In this document: piece by piece, positions 9,542 to 18,171 of the stretch
How positions within the stretch are numbered: the first letter of the stretch is position 1
Layout of the letters: each line of letters opens with the position of its first letter
Assembly (NCBI RefSeq): GCF_003970865.1
Contig: NZ_RXLZ01000052.1
Coordinates: forward strand, 1 to 34,102
DNA from: Stenotrophomonas maltophilia
GTDB taxonomy: Bacteria > Pseudomonadota > Gammaproteobacteria > Xanthomonadales > Xanthomonadaceae
Direction: 5' to 3'
Length of the DNA: 34,102 bases
Notes under the pieces: generated by a model
Told to the model about the DNA's origin: nothing
Seen by the model: the letters and a program-made list of their open reading frames with translations, nothing else
Database searches by the model: none
Program-made: the position numbers and the translations under genes

Positions 9542-10570
9542 GTGGATACGCCTCTGAAACAGCGTCTGATTGGTGCCATCGTGCTGGTCGCACTGGCCGT
9601 GATTTTCCTGCCGATGCTGGTCAAGGGACCCGCACCGGACAGCGGGGTGGCCAATGTGCCGATCGCCGCGCCGGATGCGCCGGCCGATGGCCAGTTCGAA
9701 ACCCGTGAGCTGCCCCTGGTCGCCCCGGCCGGTGGCGCCACCGGCCTGCAGACCGGGCAGGCCAGGCCGCTGCAGGACGCCGCCACGCCGGCCACCCCGC
9801 CGACCGTGGACACCTCGCCGGCGGTCGCCGCCGGCAACTATGCAGTCACCTTTGGTGCCTACGGCAGCAAGGCCGATGCCGATGCCGTGATCGCCTACCT
9901 GAAGCGTTCGCAGCTGCCGGGTTTCACTGAAACCGCCACCATCGGCGGCCGTCAGGCATGGCGTGTCCGGGTCGGGCCGTATGCCGACCGCGCCCAGGCC
10001 GAGGCAGCCCGCCTGCAGGCGGTGAAGATCCGGGCGGATGTGAAGGCCGAAGTGATCACCCTGGACGCGGCGGCCGGCAGCAGTGCCCCGGTTGCGGCCA
10101 CCCCGGCACCGGCTGCGCCGAGTGCCAGCACCCCGTCCGCAGCGACTGCGCCATCGGCCAGCAGCAACCCGGTCCGCAGCGAGAGCCTGCCGCCGAGTAC
10201 GCCGGTCGCGACCGCGCCCCCGGCCGCCAAGCCGGAACCGCCGAAGCCGGCGCCGAAGCCCGAGCCGAAGCCGGAGGCCACCGCCAGCAAACCGGCGACG
10301 GCGCCGACCACGCCGGCAGCACCGGCTGCCAGCGGCGTCGGCTTTGCCGTACAGCTGGGCGCGTTCGGCCAGGCCAACGATGCCAACGCCCTGCGCGACA
10401 AGGTCCGTGCCGCCGGTTTCAGCGCCTACGTTGAACAGGTGCGCACGGACAAGGGCACCCTGCATCGCGTCCGCGTCGGGCCGGTGGCCAACCGCGCCGA
10501 TGCCGAGCAGCTGAAGGCGCAGGTCGCCGCCAAGGTCGGCGTGGCCGGCATGGTCCGACCGCACCCATGA
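9542..10570 (+). CDS. dedD: SPOR-domain protein, DedD-like
   Basis: This is a 342-residue single-pass inner-membrane protein. A short cytoplasmic N-terminus and one membrane helix (about residues 11-27, IGAIVLVALAVIFLPMLV) lead into a periplasmic part. Two SPOR-like segments are visible: residues ~99-175 (NYAVTFGAYGS...RVRVGPYADR) and ~265-342 (GVGFAVQLGAFG...RVRVGPVANR), joined by a Pro/Ala/Lys-rich linker. SPOR domains bind denuded peptidoglycan at the division septum. E. coli DedD has one SPOR domain, so the second copy is notable. The start is GTG at 9542. The neighbours folC, cvpA and purF support the DedD assignment. Confidence 0.88.
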   Translation: MDTPLKQRLIGAIVLVALAVIFLPMLVKGPAPDSGVANVPIAAPDAPADGQFETRELPLVAPAGGATGLQTGQARPLQDAATPATPPTVDTSPAVAAGNYAVTFGAYGSKADADAVIAYLKRSQLPGFTETATIGGRQAWRVRVGPYADRAQAEAARLQAVKIRADVKAEVITLDAAAGSSAPVAATPAPAAPSASTPSAATAPSASSNPVRSESLPPSTPVATAPPAAKPEPPKPAPKPEPKPEATASKPATAPTTPAAPAASGVGFAVQLGAFGQANDANALRDKVRAAGFSAYVEQVRTDKGTLHRVRVGPVANRADAEQLKAQVAAKVGVAGMVRPHP

Positions 10571-10616
10571 CCCACGCGCAGCCCCGTTGCCAGCGCCGCC
10601 GAAGGAGCGGGGCGCC

Positions 10617-11396
10617 ATGATCGACGTGGTGCTGCTGATCGTGATCGCGGCCTCGACCCTGCTGGGGATGCTGCGCGGCTTCGTGGGAATCGTCATCGGC
10701 ACCCTGTCGTGGCTGCTGGCCGCGTGGGCGGCCTTCGCCTTCGGCAATGATGCCGCCCATTGGTGGGCCGCCCCGGCGGCCCCCGGTGGCGAACACTTCG
10801 TCGGCGGCTATCTGGGGGTCGGCATCGGCGTGATGATCGTGGTCGCGGTGATCGGCATGGTCATCAAGGCCCTGGTCCACCGCAGCATGCTGACCAGCCT
10901 GGACCGCCTGCTGGGCGGGGTGCTGGGCGCCGTGCGGGGCGGCCTGATCGCCGCGATCCTGCTGCTGCTGGGCAGTTTCACCCCGCTGACCGCCGAGCCC
11001 TCGTGGCAGCGCTCGGCGGTACGCCCGCTGCTGAACCCCACGGTGGCCTGGATGAACAGCAAGCTGCCGCACTGGGAGGTTCCCGGGGCCGATCTGCTGC
11101 CCAAGGGCTTGCCGACCGACGCGCTGTCCCCATCTGCATTGATGGAGTTGGGCAAGAACGCAGGCGCCGGGTTGGGAAAGCCGGGCGCGGCAGGCGATAA
11201 TGGCATCCTCAACCAGGTAGTGGCAGGCAGCGGATGGCTGCGGCCTGCGAAAGCGGAACAGGGCGATTCCTACGATCCGGCCGAAGTGCGCCCGGACGCT
11301 CCTGCACTGCCGGACAGTATCGAGCCGGGCGATCCGGCCAACGTCGACCGCGCGCGCGGCGACCACCGCGGCCAGGTACGGCCACCTTCCTTGTAA
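10617..11396 (+). CDS. cvpA: CvpA family inner-membrane protein
   Basis: CvpA is an inner-membrane protein first found as needed for colicin V export; its wider role concerns envelope homeostasis. The N-terminal ~130 residues hold four hydrophobic segments, starting MIDVVLLIVIAASTLLGMLR and including the family-like LDRLLGGVLGAVRGGL. At 259 residues it is much longer than E. coli CvpA (162); the extra part is a soluble, Pro/Ala/Asp-rich tail. The ATG at 10617 is preceded by a clear gaaggag Shine-Dalgarno, which rules out the upstream TTG. purF follows after 30 bp. Confidence 0.92.
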   Translation: MIDVVLLIVIAASTLLGMLRGFVGIVIGTLSWLLAAWAAFAFGNDAAHWWAAPAAPGGEHFVGGYLGVGIGVMIVVAVIGMVIKALVHRSMLTSLDRLLGGVLGAVRGGLIAAILLLLGSFTPLTAEPSWQRSAVRPLLNPTVAWMNSKLPHWEVPGADLLPKGLPTDALSPSALMELGKNAGAGLGKPGAAGDNGILNQVVAGSGWLRPAKAEQGDSYDPAEVRPDAPALPDSIEPGDPANVDRARGDHRGQVRPPSL

Positions 11397-11426
11397 CTGG
11401 GCACAGCCCAGCGGAGACCTCGCACC

Positions 11427-12893
11427 ATGTGTGGCATCGTCGGAATCGTCGGCAACCAGAACGTCGCCGGGCAGTTGTATGACGGCTTGACCGTCCTCCA
11501 GCATCGCGGCCAGGATGCGGCGGGCATTGCCACCGTCAATGGCAGCCGCCTGCGGGTGCAGAAGGCCACCGGCCTGGTCCGCGATGTGTTCGATGCCCGC
11601 ACCATGTCCACCCTGGAAGGCAGCGTCGGCATCGCCCATGTGCGCTACCCGACCGCCGGTTCGGAAGGCATGGACGAGGCACAGCCGTTCTACGTCAATT
11701 CGCCGTACGGCATCGCGCTGGCCCACAACGGCAACCTGATCAACACCGAGGCGCTGCGCCAGCAGGTGTTCGAGCAGGACCGCCGCAACGTCAACACCGA
11801 TTCGGACAGCGAAGTGCTGCTGAACGTGTTCGCCTACGAACTGGAGCAGCAGCGCCAGCTCAGCCCGGAAGCCGCGATCCGCGCGGTGGCCGGCGTGCAC
11901 CGCCGCTGCAAGGGCGGCTATGCGGTGGTCAGCGTGGTGCTGGGCCTGGGCCTGGTCGCCTTCCGCGACCCGCATGGCATCCGTCCGCTGGTGCTGGGCA
12001 AGCGCAGCCATGCCGAGGGCGACGAGTACATCGTGGCGTCCGAGTCGGCCGCGCTGGACGTGCTGGGCTTCCAGCGCGTGCGCGATGTGCAGCCGGGCGA
12101 AGCGCTGGTGATCACCGCGCGTGGCGAGCTGTTCTCGGAGATCTGCGCCGAGCAGGTCGAGCACACCCCGTGCATCTTCGAATACGTGTATTTCGCACGC
12201 CCGGATTCGATGATCGACAACGTCTCGGTGCACAAGGCGCGCATGCGCATGGGCATCAAGCTGGGCGAGAAGATCCTGCGCCTGCGCCCGGACCACGACA
12301 TTGACACCATCATCCCGATCCCGGATACCTCGCGCGACGCTGCGCTTGAGATCTCCAACGTGCTCGGCGTGAAGTACCGCGAAGGCTTCATCAAGAACCG
12401 CTACATCGGCCGCACCTTCATCATGCCGGGGCAGGGCGAGCGCGTGAAGTCGGTGCGCCGCAAGCTCAACCCGATCCACCTGGAGTTCCGCAACCGCGTG
12501 GTGCTGCTGGTGGACGACTCGATCGTGCGCGGCACCACCAGCCAGCAGATCGTGCAGATGGCCCGTGACGCGGGCGCGCGCAAGGTCTACCTGGCCAGCG
12601 CCGCGCCGCCGGTGCGCTACCCGAACATCTACGGCATCGACATGCCGGCGGCCGAGGAACTGGTCGCGCACAACCGCACCGTGGAAGAGATCGAGGCCCA
12701 CCTGGGCTGCGACTGGCTGATCTACCAGGATCTGGAAGACATGGAAGCAGCGGTGAGCGAGGGCAACCCGGCGCTGCGCAACTTCGATTCGTCCTGCTTC
12801 AACGGCCACTACCCGACGGGTATCGAGCCGGGCTACTTCGAGCGCATCCAGCAGCTGCGTTCGGACGACGCCAAGCACAAGCGCCGCGCCTGA
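11427..12893 (+). CDS. purF: Amidophosphoribosyltransferase
   Basis: PurF catalyses the first committed step of purine synthesis: PRPP plus glutamine to 5-phosphoribosylamine. It has 488 residues. The Ntn-type glutaminase domain begins MCGIVGIVG, with Cys2 as nucleophile after Met removal, then HRGQDAAGI and AHNGNLIN. The C-terminal phosphoribosyltransferase domain carries the PRPP loop [15 protein letters not shown] at about residues 358-372. No Fe-S cysteine pattern of the Bacillus type is obvious. It is the last of the folC-dedD-cvpA-purF series and is followed after 9 bp by the DUF455 gene. Confidence 0.97.
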   Translation: MCGIVGIVGNQNVAGQLYDGLTVLQHRGQDAAGIATVNGSRLRVQKATGLVRDVFDARTMSTLEGSVGIAHVRYPTAGSEGMDEAQPFYVNSPYGIALAHNGNLINTEALRQQVFEQDRRNVNTDSDSEVLLNVFAYELEQQRQLSPEAAIRAVAGVHRRCKGGYAVVSVVLGLGLVAFRDPHGIRPLVLGKRSHAEGDEYIVASESAALDVLGFQRVRDVQPGEALVITARGELFSEICAEQVEHTPCIFEYVYFARPDSMIDNVSVHKARMRMGIKLGEKILRLRPDHDIDTIIPIPDTSRDAALEISNVLGVKYREGFIKNRYIGRTFIMPGQGERVKSVRRKLNPIHLEFRNRVVLLVDDSIVRGTTSQQIVQMARDAGARKVYLASAAPPVRYPNIYGIDMPAAEELVAHNRTVEEIEAHLGCDWLIYQDLEDMEAAVSEGNPALRNFDSSCFNGHYPTGIEPGYFERIQQLRSDDAKHKRRA

Positions 12894-12902
12894 GGTCCAG
12901 GC

Positions 12903-13727
12903 GTGGCTGATGTGCCCGACGCTGGTGGCGACCTGCTGCGCGCTGCGCAGCAGTGCCTGGCTGAAGCCGACCCGCTGCGCAAGGTGGCGCTGACCCAGGC
13001 CCATGCCGCTGCGTTCCGTGCCGGTCGCCTGAAGGTGGCTGCGGATGCGCCGCCGCCGGAGCCGATCCGCATGCCTGGCCGGCCGGCGCAGCTGGTGCTG
13101 GTGCATCCGCGCGAAGTACCGCGGCGCGGTCTGGGCGGCGTGGAAGGGCGCGCCGCCTTCATCCACGCCATCGCCCATATCGAACTCAACGCGATCGACC
13201 TGGCCTGGGATGCGGTGTACCGCTTCCGTGGCCTGCCGCCAGCGTTCCATGCCGACTGGGTCAGCTGTGCCGACGACGAATCGCGGCACTTCATGCTGCT
13301 GCGCGAGCGCCTGCAGGCACACGGCCACGACTATGCTGATTTCCCCGCGCACAACGGCCTGTGGGAAATGTGCGAAAAGACAGCGCATGACGGTCTGGCG
13401 CGCATGGCACTGGTGCCGCGCGTGCTGGAAGCGCGCGGCCTGGACGTGACGCCCGGCATGATCGAGAAGCTGCGCAATGTCGGTGATGGCGAGACCGCCG
13501 ATGTGCTGGAAGTGATCCTGCGCGAGGAAGTGGCGCATGTGGCTGCCGGTTCGCGCTGGTACCGCTGGTACTGCGACCGCGCCGGCGTCGAGCCGCGCGC
13601 ACGTTTCAAGGAACTGCTGGTGGAGTACGCCGGCGGCTACCTGCATGGGCCGTTCAACATCGAAGCGCGCCTGCTGGCCGGTTTCGATGCGGATGAGCTG
13701 GCCAACCTGGTTGAACAGGCCGGTTGA
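12903..13727 (+). CDS. DUF455 ferritin-like protein, putative di-iron
   Basis: This is a 274-residue, mainly helical protein of the DUF455 ferritin-like superfamily; its reaction is unknown. The expected di-iron ligands are visible: Glu94 in AHIELNAID, Glu126 and His129 in DDESRHF, and Glu209 and His212 in REEVAHV, giving two ExxH motifs on paired helices. The arrangement resembles di-iron hydroxylases such as MiaE more than iron-storage ferritin. The start is GTG at 12903, 9 bp after purF, so cotranscription with purF is likely. A long hairpin follows directly. Family assignment is good; function is open. Confidence 0.85.
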   Translation: MADVPDAGGDLLRAAQQCLAEADPLRKVALTQAHAAAFRAGRLKVAADAPPPEPIRMPGRPAQLVLVHPREVPRRGLGGVEGRAAFIHAIAHIELNAIDLAWDAVYRFRGLPPAFHADWVSCADDESRHFMLLRERLQAHGHDYADFPAHNGLWEMCEKTAHDGLARMALVPRVLEARGLDVTPGMIEKLRNVGDGETADVLEVILREEVAHVAAGSRWYRWYCDRAGVEPRARFKELLVEYAGGYLHGPFNIEARLLAGFDADELANLVEQAG

Positions 13728-13729
13728 AG

Positions 13730-13794
13730 AAAAGGGGACGGAGGGGATCAAGTCGTTTGTGCCACAAACGACTTGATCCCCTCCGTCCCTTTTT
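13730..13794. terminator. Near-perfect long hairpin between convergent genes
   Basis: The sequence folds around base 13762. Bases 13735-13761 pair perfectly with 13763-13789, and the pairing extends with one G-T wobble and A-T pairs to about 13730/13794. A G-rich block (ggggacggagggg) and a T run flank it, so it can terminate both strands. Its end overlaps the stop codon of the minus-strand DUF2235 gene. A 27-31-bp stem is far longer than an ordinary terminator, and it looks like a dispersed repeat of the REP type. Confidence 0.85.
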
Positions 13795-15252
13795 TCAGGC
13801 GTTTGGCAACACCACGCGCTTGCCGTCCACCGTCGGCCGGTTGATGTAGAACAGACCGGGACCCGGCCGGTACGGCAGTTCGCTGACGCCGGCATCGGCG
13901 GCGTAGGTCAGTGCGGTGTCGCCCAGTGCATCGAAGTTCCAGTGCGCCGACTGCATCAGGTAGCGCCGCCGCAGCAGCGCCTCCTGTGTCTGCGTCAGCG
14001 GCTGCCCGGCCACCAGGCGCCGCGCGATCGGCTGCAGGGCGGATGGCAGCTCCCAGCCGGGAACCTCGGCGGCATTGGCGGTCCATTGCACGCCGGCGTC
14101 GATGGCCTGCTGCTGCATCACCTGCAGTGCGATCAGCTGGTAACGCCAGTCGATGCGCCGACGCAGCACCACCGCGGCAGTCACATACAGCACCGGTGAC
14201 AACAGCACGCTGCGGCTGCCGGCGCGACGCTGCTGCTGCCACTGGTGCCAGACATCCACCCAGACCTCCTTTTCACCCACGCCCAGCTGCTGGCGCCAGC
14301 GTTCGGCATCGGCCTGCGTTTCGGCGTAGGCCGTGGTGGCCTGCAGCAACGCCAGTGGAGGGACCTGGTAGTCGGCAACCGCTGGGCGGCGCAGCTGTTG
14401 CCGGCGCGGGCGGCTGAGCAGCTTGGGACCTTCTTCCAGCTGGTTGTAGCCACCGCCGATATTGGCGTGCACGCCGGGCAGGGCGATCTCGGTGAACGTT
14501 GGCGCGACGCTGCTCAATGGATAGTGCTGGCGATGCTCGTTGCGCGCGGCCAGTTGCACGACGTGTGCAGCGATGCCACTGCGCAGGGCGAGCTGCGGGT
14601 GTTCATCGGCGCGGCCGCCATTGACCGCAACCACGGTGTCGAACAGTCCGATGAAGCGCAGCACCGGCGTAACGGCGGCGAAGTTCGCAGTGCAGGACAG
14701 GCCGGCGCCCTGCAGCAGCTGGCGCCAGCGCGCGCTGTCCCAGGCCTGCAGCTGGTTGGCGATATCACGTGCCGCGGCAGCGCCGCGCGAATAGCCAAAC
14801 AGATCCAACTGCACGCCACGCAGCGGTCGCTGCCAGCGCGCGGACAGCTCGGACAGTGCCGCCGGCAGCAGCACCTGCAGCGCGCGCTGCACTTTCGCAC
14901 GAACGCCACTGGCACCGATGCCGAAGGCCAGTCCGATCAGATCATCATCGGCATCATCGCGGGTGCCCACGCCCTCCACATAGATCGACAGCGAAGGCGC
15001 GCCCATCGCATCGCGGCGGCTGTCCGGATACAGCTGCTGCAGGCGCGCGATGTTGGTCAGGCCGTTGTCGTAGCTGCTGGTCAGCCGGCTCTGGTAGGTC
15101 GAATCATCATCCGCGCGCAGCTGCGCCGGGCGTGGCTGCGGAACCTGTGGTCGACCGCGTGCCAGGTTGTGTGCGTTGTTGCGGGTGCCATCGAAGAACA
15201 GGCCAATCCGCAGCAAGCCGACATCTTCGTCCGTGTCCTGCGATGGTGCCAT
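13795..15252 (-). CDS. DUF2235 alpha/beta-hydrolase, Tle1-like putative phospholipase
   Basis: The DUF2235 domain is found in type VI secretion phospholipase effectors of the Tle1 group. About 485 residues. The core begins RIGLFFDGTRNN, the family entry motif. The nucleophile elbow is FGYSRGAA (Ser about residue 155 from this start), an Asp follows in IGLFDTVV (~205), and the His is probably in LPGVHANIGGGY (~262). A hydrophobic stretch near residue 355 (SVLLSPVLYVTAAVVL) could be a membrane-contacting segment. The ATG at 15252 has AGGA at good spacing; the ATG at 15258 would put it too close. No VgrG, PAAR, Tli-type immunity or other T6SS gene adjoins it, so effector status is inference. Confidence 0.82.
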   Translation of the reverse strand: MAPSQDTDEDVGLLRIGLFFDGTRNNAHNLARGRPQVPQPRPAQLRADDDSTYQSRLTSSYDNGLTNIARLQQLYPDSRRDAMGAPSLSIYVEGVGTRDDADDDLIGLAFGIGASGVRAKVQRALQVLLPAALSELSARWQRPLRGVQLDLFGYSRGAAAARDIANQLQAWDSARWRQLLQGAGLSCTANFAAVTPVLRFIGLFDTVVAVNGGRADEHPQLALRSGIAAHVVQLAARNEHRQHYPLSSVAPTFTEIALPGVHANIGGGYNQLEEGPKLLSRPRRQQLRRPAVADYQVPPLALLQATTAYAETQADAERWRQQLGVGEKEVWVDVWHQWQQQRRAGSRSVLLSPVLYVTAAVVLRRRIDWRYQLIALQVMQQQAIDAGVQWTANAAEVPGWELPSALQPIARRLVAGQPLTQTQEALLRRRYLMQSAHWNFDALGDTALTYAADAGVSELPYRPGPGLFYINRPTVDGKRVVLPNA

Positions 15253-15477
15253 GTGCATGTCCTGTCGTGGCTACGTCACGGTAGCGCGAAAGCGGTGTAT
15301 TGGCGAAGTGTAGTGACGCTTTTGACCTTACTTAACGCAGATGCGGTCGATCACAGTTCCTGATTTTCATTCCCATCTTCTATTGAATTCACACGACCCG
15401 CGCAGGCCAGATGGCCAGACCCGGTAGACCCGGGCGTGCTGCATCAACGCTGTTCACATCATTCAAGGAGCGACGCA

Positions 15478-16731
15478 ATGTTGTCCAGATCGATTGGCAA
15501 AGCGGCAGGTGGCCTGGTGTTGGGTTTGTCGGTGGCAGCGGCCGCGCATGCGGCACCGTTGTTCGAGCCGGTGACGGTCATCAGCCGGGCATCGGCAAAC
15601 AGTGAGCCCGCGCTGGGCAAGCTGCTGGCCACCCCGTCCACCGCGACGGTACAGGAAGTGCGTGTCGATGCTGCTGCCACCGCGCAGCCGCAACTGGAGT
15701 TCGAACTGCTTGGCCAGCGCGTGCAGGCGCTGCGCAGCAAGGTGGAAGCCCTGCCCGATGGCGGCAGCATCTGGTACGGCCAGTTGCGCTCGCCGTCCGA
15801 TCGGCTGACTGCCGCCACTTCGAACGGTCAGGATGATCCTGGCAATTCAGTGATCCTGGTGCGTTCGGGCAACACCCTCACCGGTTCGATCCGCAAGGAC
15901 GGCAAGCTGTATCGCCTGCGCCCGCTGGGCAACCGCCACGTACTGGTGGAAGTGGATGAATCGCGGATGCCGGCTGACCACCCGGCCGACTACAACCAGC
16001 TGCCGAAGATTCCGATGGGCAACAACGACCGCATCGGCATCGCGCAGGCCTCGTCCGGTACCCCGGCCACCATCCGCGTACTGGTGGTTGCGACCAATGC
16101 TGCGGTAACGGCCTATGGCGGGAACATGCAGTCGCTGGTGCAGCTGGCAGTGGCTGAATCCAACCAGGGCTACGTCAACAGCAACGTTGGCATCACCCTG
16201 CAGCTGGCCGGCTATGAAACCACCAACTACACCGAGTCCGGCAACTTCACCACCGATCTGACCCGCTTCCGCAACACCAGCGACGGCTACATGGACAGCA
16301 TCCACACCAGCCGCAACAACACCGCGGCCGATGTCGGCGTCCTGCTGATCAACAACACGAGCTACTGCGGGTTGGCCTCGGGCATCGGCTCGACGGCGGC
16401 GACGGCCTTCGCTGCGGTGTACTGGGATTGCGCGACCGGCTACTACTCCTTCGCGCATGAAATCGGCCATCTGCAGAGTGCGCGGCACGATATCGCCAGT
16501 GATCCCAGCACGTCGCCCTACGCCTATGGGCATGGCTACCGCTACGAGCCGTCCTCCGGTTCGCGTTGGCGCACGATCATGGCCTATGACTGCTCGGCCG
16601 GCTGCCCGCGCCTGAACTACTGGTCCAACCCGAACATCAGCTACAACGGCATCCCGATGGGCAATGCCAGTACCGCCGACAACCAGCGCGTGCTGGTCAA
16701 CACCAAGGCCACCATCGCGGCCTTCCGCTGA
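15478..16731 (+). CDS. Secreted zinc metallopeptidase, reprolysin-like (M12-type)
   Basis: This is an exported protease of 417 residues. The signal peptide is MLSRSIGKAAGGLVLGLSVA followed by AAAHA. A propeptide-like region (about 30-190) precedes the catalytic domain (about 195-417). The zinc site is HEIGHLQSARHD: His327, Glu328, His331 and His337, with a Met-turn TIMAYDC further on. In the metzincin pattern HEXXHXXGXXHD the Gly is replaced by Ser334. Cysteines (SYCGLA, DCATG, DCSAGC) may form disulfides. The ATG at 15478 follows an aaggag ribosome site. It is transcribed divergently from the DUF2235 gene. Secretion and proteolysis are inferred from family features; the substrate is unknown. 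Confidence 0.9.
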   Translation: MLSRSIGKAAGGLVLGLSVAAAAHAAPLFEPVTVISRASANSEPALGKLLATPSTATVQEVRVDAAATAQPQLEFELLGQRVQALRSKVEALPDGGSIWYGQLRSPSDRLTAATSNGQDDPGNSVILVRSGNTLTGSIRKDGKLYRLRPLGNRHVLVEVDESRMPADHPADYNQLPKIPMGNNDRIGIAQASSGTPATIRVLVVATNAAVTAYGGNMQSLVQLAVAESNQGYVNSNVGITLQLAGYETTNYTESGNFTTDLTRFRNTSDGYMDSIHTSRNNTAADVGVLLINNTSYCGLASGIGSTAATAFAAVYWDCATGYYSFAHEIGHLQSARHDIASDPSTSPYAYGHGYRYEPSSGSRWRTIMAYDCSAGCPRLNYWSNPNISYNGIPMGNASTADNQRVLVNTKATIAAFR

Positions 16732-16738
16732 GGCCAAT

Positions 16739-16806
16739 CGCCGACCAGGGTCGGCGTCTACCGGGGTGCGTGCACCTGCCCTGGTAGATGCCAACCCTGG
16801 TTGGCA
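16739..16806. repeat. Divergent pair of SMAG-type elements
   Basis: A minus-strand copy (stem 16739-16756, CTAC at 16758-16761) and a plus-strand copy (GTAG at 16784-16787, stem tgccaaccctggttggca at 16789-16806) lie back to back. The spacer between the GTAG ends is about 22 bp. Confidence 0.78.
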
Positions 16807-16818
16807 CCCTGCGATCCA

Positions 16819-17565
16819 TCATTCGCGCGCGAGCGTATCCAGCGACCAGCCGCTGGCATCCACGCGCAGCACCGATCCCTGTTCGTACCAGTCACCCAGC
16901 ACGATGCGGTTGCAGGTGCGGCCACCGGCCTGAAGCGTGTGTACCGCCGGGCGATGGGTGTGGCCGTGGATCATGGTGTCCACGCCATGGCGCACGAAGG
17001 TGGCATCGACTTCGGCCGGAGCCACATCGGTCACGGTCTCGAACTGCGCACGATCGCCCTGCTTCATTTCCGACTGGCGGGCCTGGCTGGCATCGCGTGC
17101 CTTCTGCGCGAAGGCGATGCGTGCGGCCAGCGGCTGCGACAGGAACTGCGCCTGGAATACCGGGTCGCGCGTCTGTGCACGGAACTGCTGGTAGGGGATG
17201 TCGTCCGTGCACAGCAGGTCACCGTGCTGCAGCAGCACCGGGCGACCGTACAGCTCGATCACGCACGGGTCGGGCAGGATGCGCAGGCCGGCACGGCGCG
17301 CATAGTCTTCGCCGAGCAGGAAGTCGCGGTTGCCGCGGATGAAATACACCGGCACGCCGCTGTCGGAGAGCACCTTCAGCGCATCGGCCACCGCATCGGC
17401 GGCGGGCGAGGGCGTGTCGTCGCCGATCCAGGCTTCGAACAGGTCGCCGAGGATGTACAGCGCATCGGCGCCGGGCGCCTGTTCGCGCAGGAAGCGCAGG
17501 AACAGGTCGGTGATCTCCGGACGGCTGGGGTCCAGGTGCAGGTCGGAAATGAACAGCGTGGTCAT
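16819..17565 (-). CDS. lpxH: UDP-2,3-diacylglucosamine pyrophosphatase
   Basis: LpxH cleaves UDP-2,3-diacylglucosamine to lipid X and UMP in lipid A synthesis, at the cytoplasmic face of the inner membrane. It has 248 residues. The calcineurin-like metal ligands are visible: Asp8 and His10 in FISDLHLD, Asp41 in [12 protein letters not shown], Asn79 in RGNRDFLLG, a further His in LLQHGDLLC, and the HGHTHRP block. The ATG at 17565 gives the standard [11 protein letters not shown] start. The PAP2 phosphatase gene lies 66 bp upstream on the same strand, so the two envelope genes may share a transcript. Confidence 0.96.
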   Translation of the reverse strand: MTTLFISDLHLDPSRPEITDLFLRFLREQAPGADALYILGDLFEAWIGDDTPSPAADAVADALKVLSDSGVPVYFIRGNRDFLLGEDYARRAGLRILPDPCVIELYGRPVLLQHGDLLCTDDIPYQQFRAQTRDPVFQAQFLSQPLAARIAFAQKARDASQARQSEMKQGDRAQFETVTDVAPAEVDATFVRHGVDTMIHGHTHRPAVHTLQAGGRTCNRIVLGDWYEQGSVLRVDASGWSLDTLARE

Positions 17566-17631
17566 GCCTGCATTCTAGGCCATCAACGATGACGGTAGCG
17601 CCGGGCCATGTGTGGGCCGCCGCGGCGGCCA

Positions 17632-18171
17632 TCACACCGGCAGCGGCAACCAGGCCAGGCTGGCCGATGCCAGCAGGATGGCGATGCCGGTGGCGGCCAG
17701 TACATCGGACGGGTAGTGCAGGCCCAGCACCACCCGCGACAGCGCGACGCCGAAGGTGAACGGCACCAGCAGCGGTGCCAGCCACGGGTAGTAGGCCAAC
17801 GCGACGATGGTGAACGACACCGCGTGCAGGGTGTGCCCGGAGGGGAAGCTGAACTCGTCCAGCGGCGCTACCCAGGCGCGGATGCGCAGATCGGCCGCAT
17901 ACGGGCGCGGCCGCCGGGTCCAGCGCTTGAGGCCTTTGTAGAGCAGTAGTGCGGCCAGCCCGGTGGCGGCCATGTGCACCGATGCACGCAGTCCGTCGAA
18001 GCCGTCGAGCACCACCAGCGCGCCCATCAGCACGTACCAGAACACGCCGTCGCCGAGCCGGCTGATGACCGAGAACAGGCGACGCACGCGGCGACGCCGG
18101 CAGTAGTGGTTGGCCCGGCGGCAGAGCCGCGCCTCGCGGCCGGCCAGCAGCTCAAGCGGCGTGGTGCGCAT
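17632..18171 (-). CDS. PAP2-family membrane phosphatase
   Basis: This is a 179-residue integral membrane phosphatase. The three acid-phosphatase motifs are in order: LKRWTRRPRP (KX6RP type), FSFPSGHT (PSGH) and SRVVLGLHYPSD (SRX5HXXXD). Likely substrates are lipid phosphates such as phosphatidate, phosphatidylglycerophosphate or undecaprenyl pyrophosphate; sequence alone does not decide. The ATG at 18171 is preceded by a very strong ggaggag site, better than the longer upstream frame. The first 20 bp overlap the end of the glycosyltransferase gene, so translational coupling is likely and the pair probably works in one lipid or glycan pathway. Confidence 0.9.
   Translation of the reverse strand: MRTTPLELLAGREARLCRRANHYCRRRRVRRLFSVISRLGDGVFWYVLMGALVVLDGFDGLRASVHMAATGLAALLLYKGLKRWTRRPRPYAADLRIRAWVAPLDEFSFPSGHTLHAVSFTIVALAYYPWLAPLLVPFTFGVALSRVVLGLHYPSDVLAATGIAILLASASLAWLPLPV

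Noticed and set aside
8024..10747. A 907-codon minus-strand open frame
   Set aside because: It is antisense to folC and the SPOR gene, with low-complexity composition and no domain signature.
10419..13895. A 1158-codon minus-strand open frame
   Set aside because: It lies antisense to cvpA, purF and the DUF455 gene, is rich in His, Gln, Val and Arg, and shows no motif. It is a by-product of high G+C codon bias.
13795..15252. A type VI secretion cluster around the DUF2235 gene
   Set aside because: The neighbours are a DUF455 gene and a metalloprotease. No vgrG, hcp, PAAR, tss or immunity-type gene is visible.
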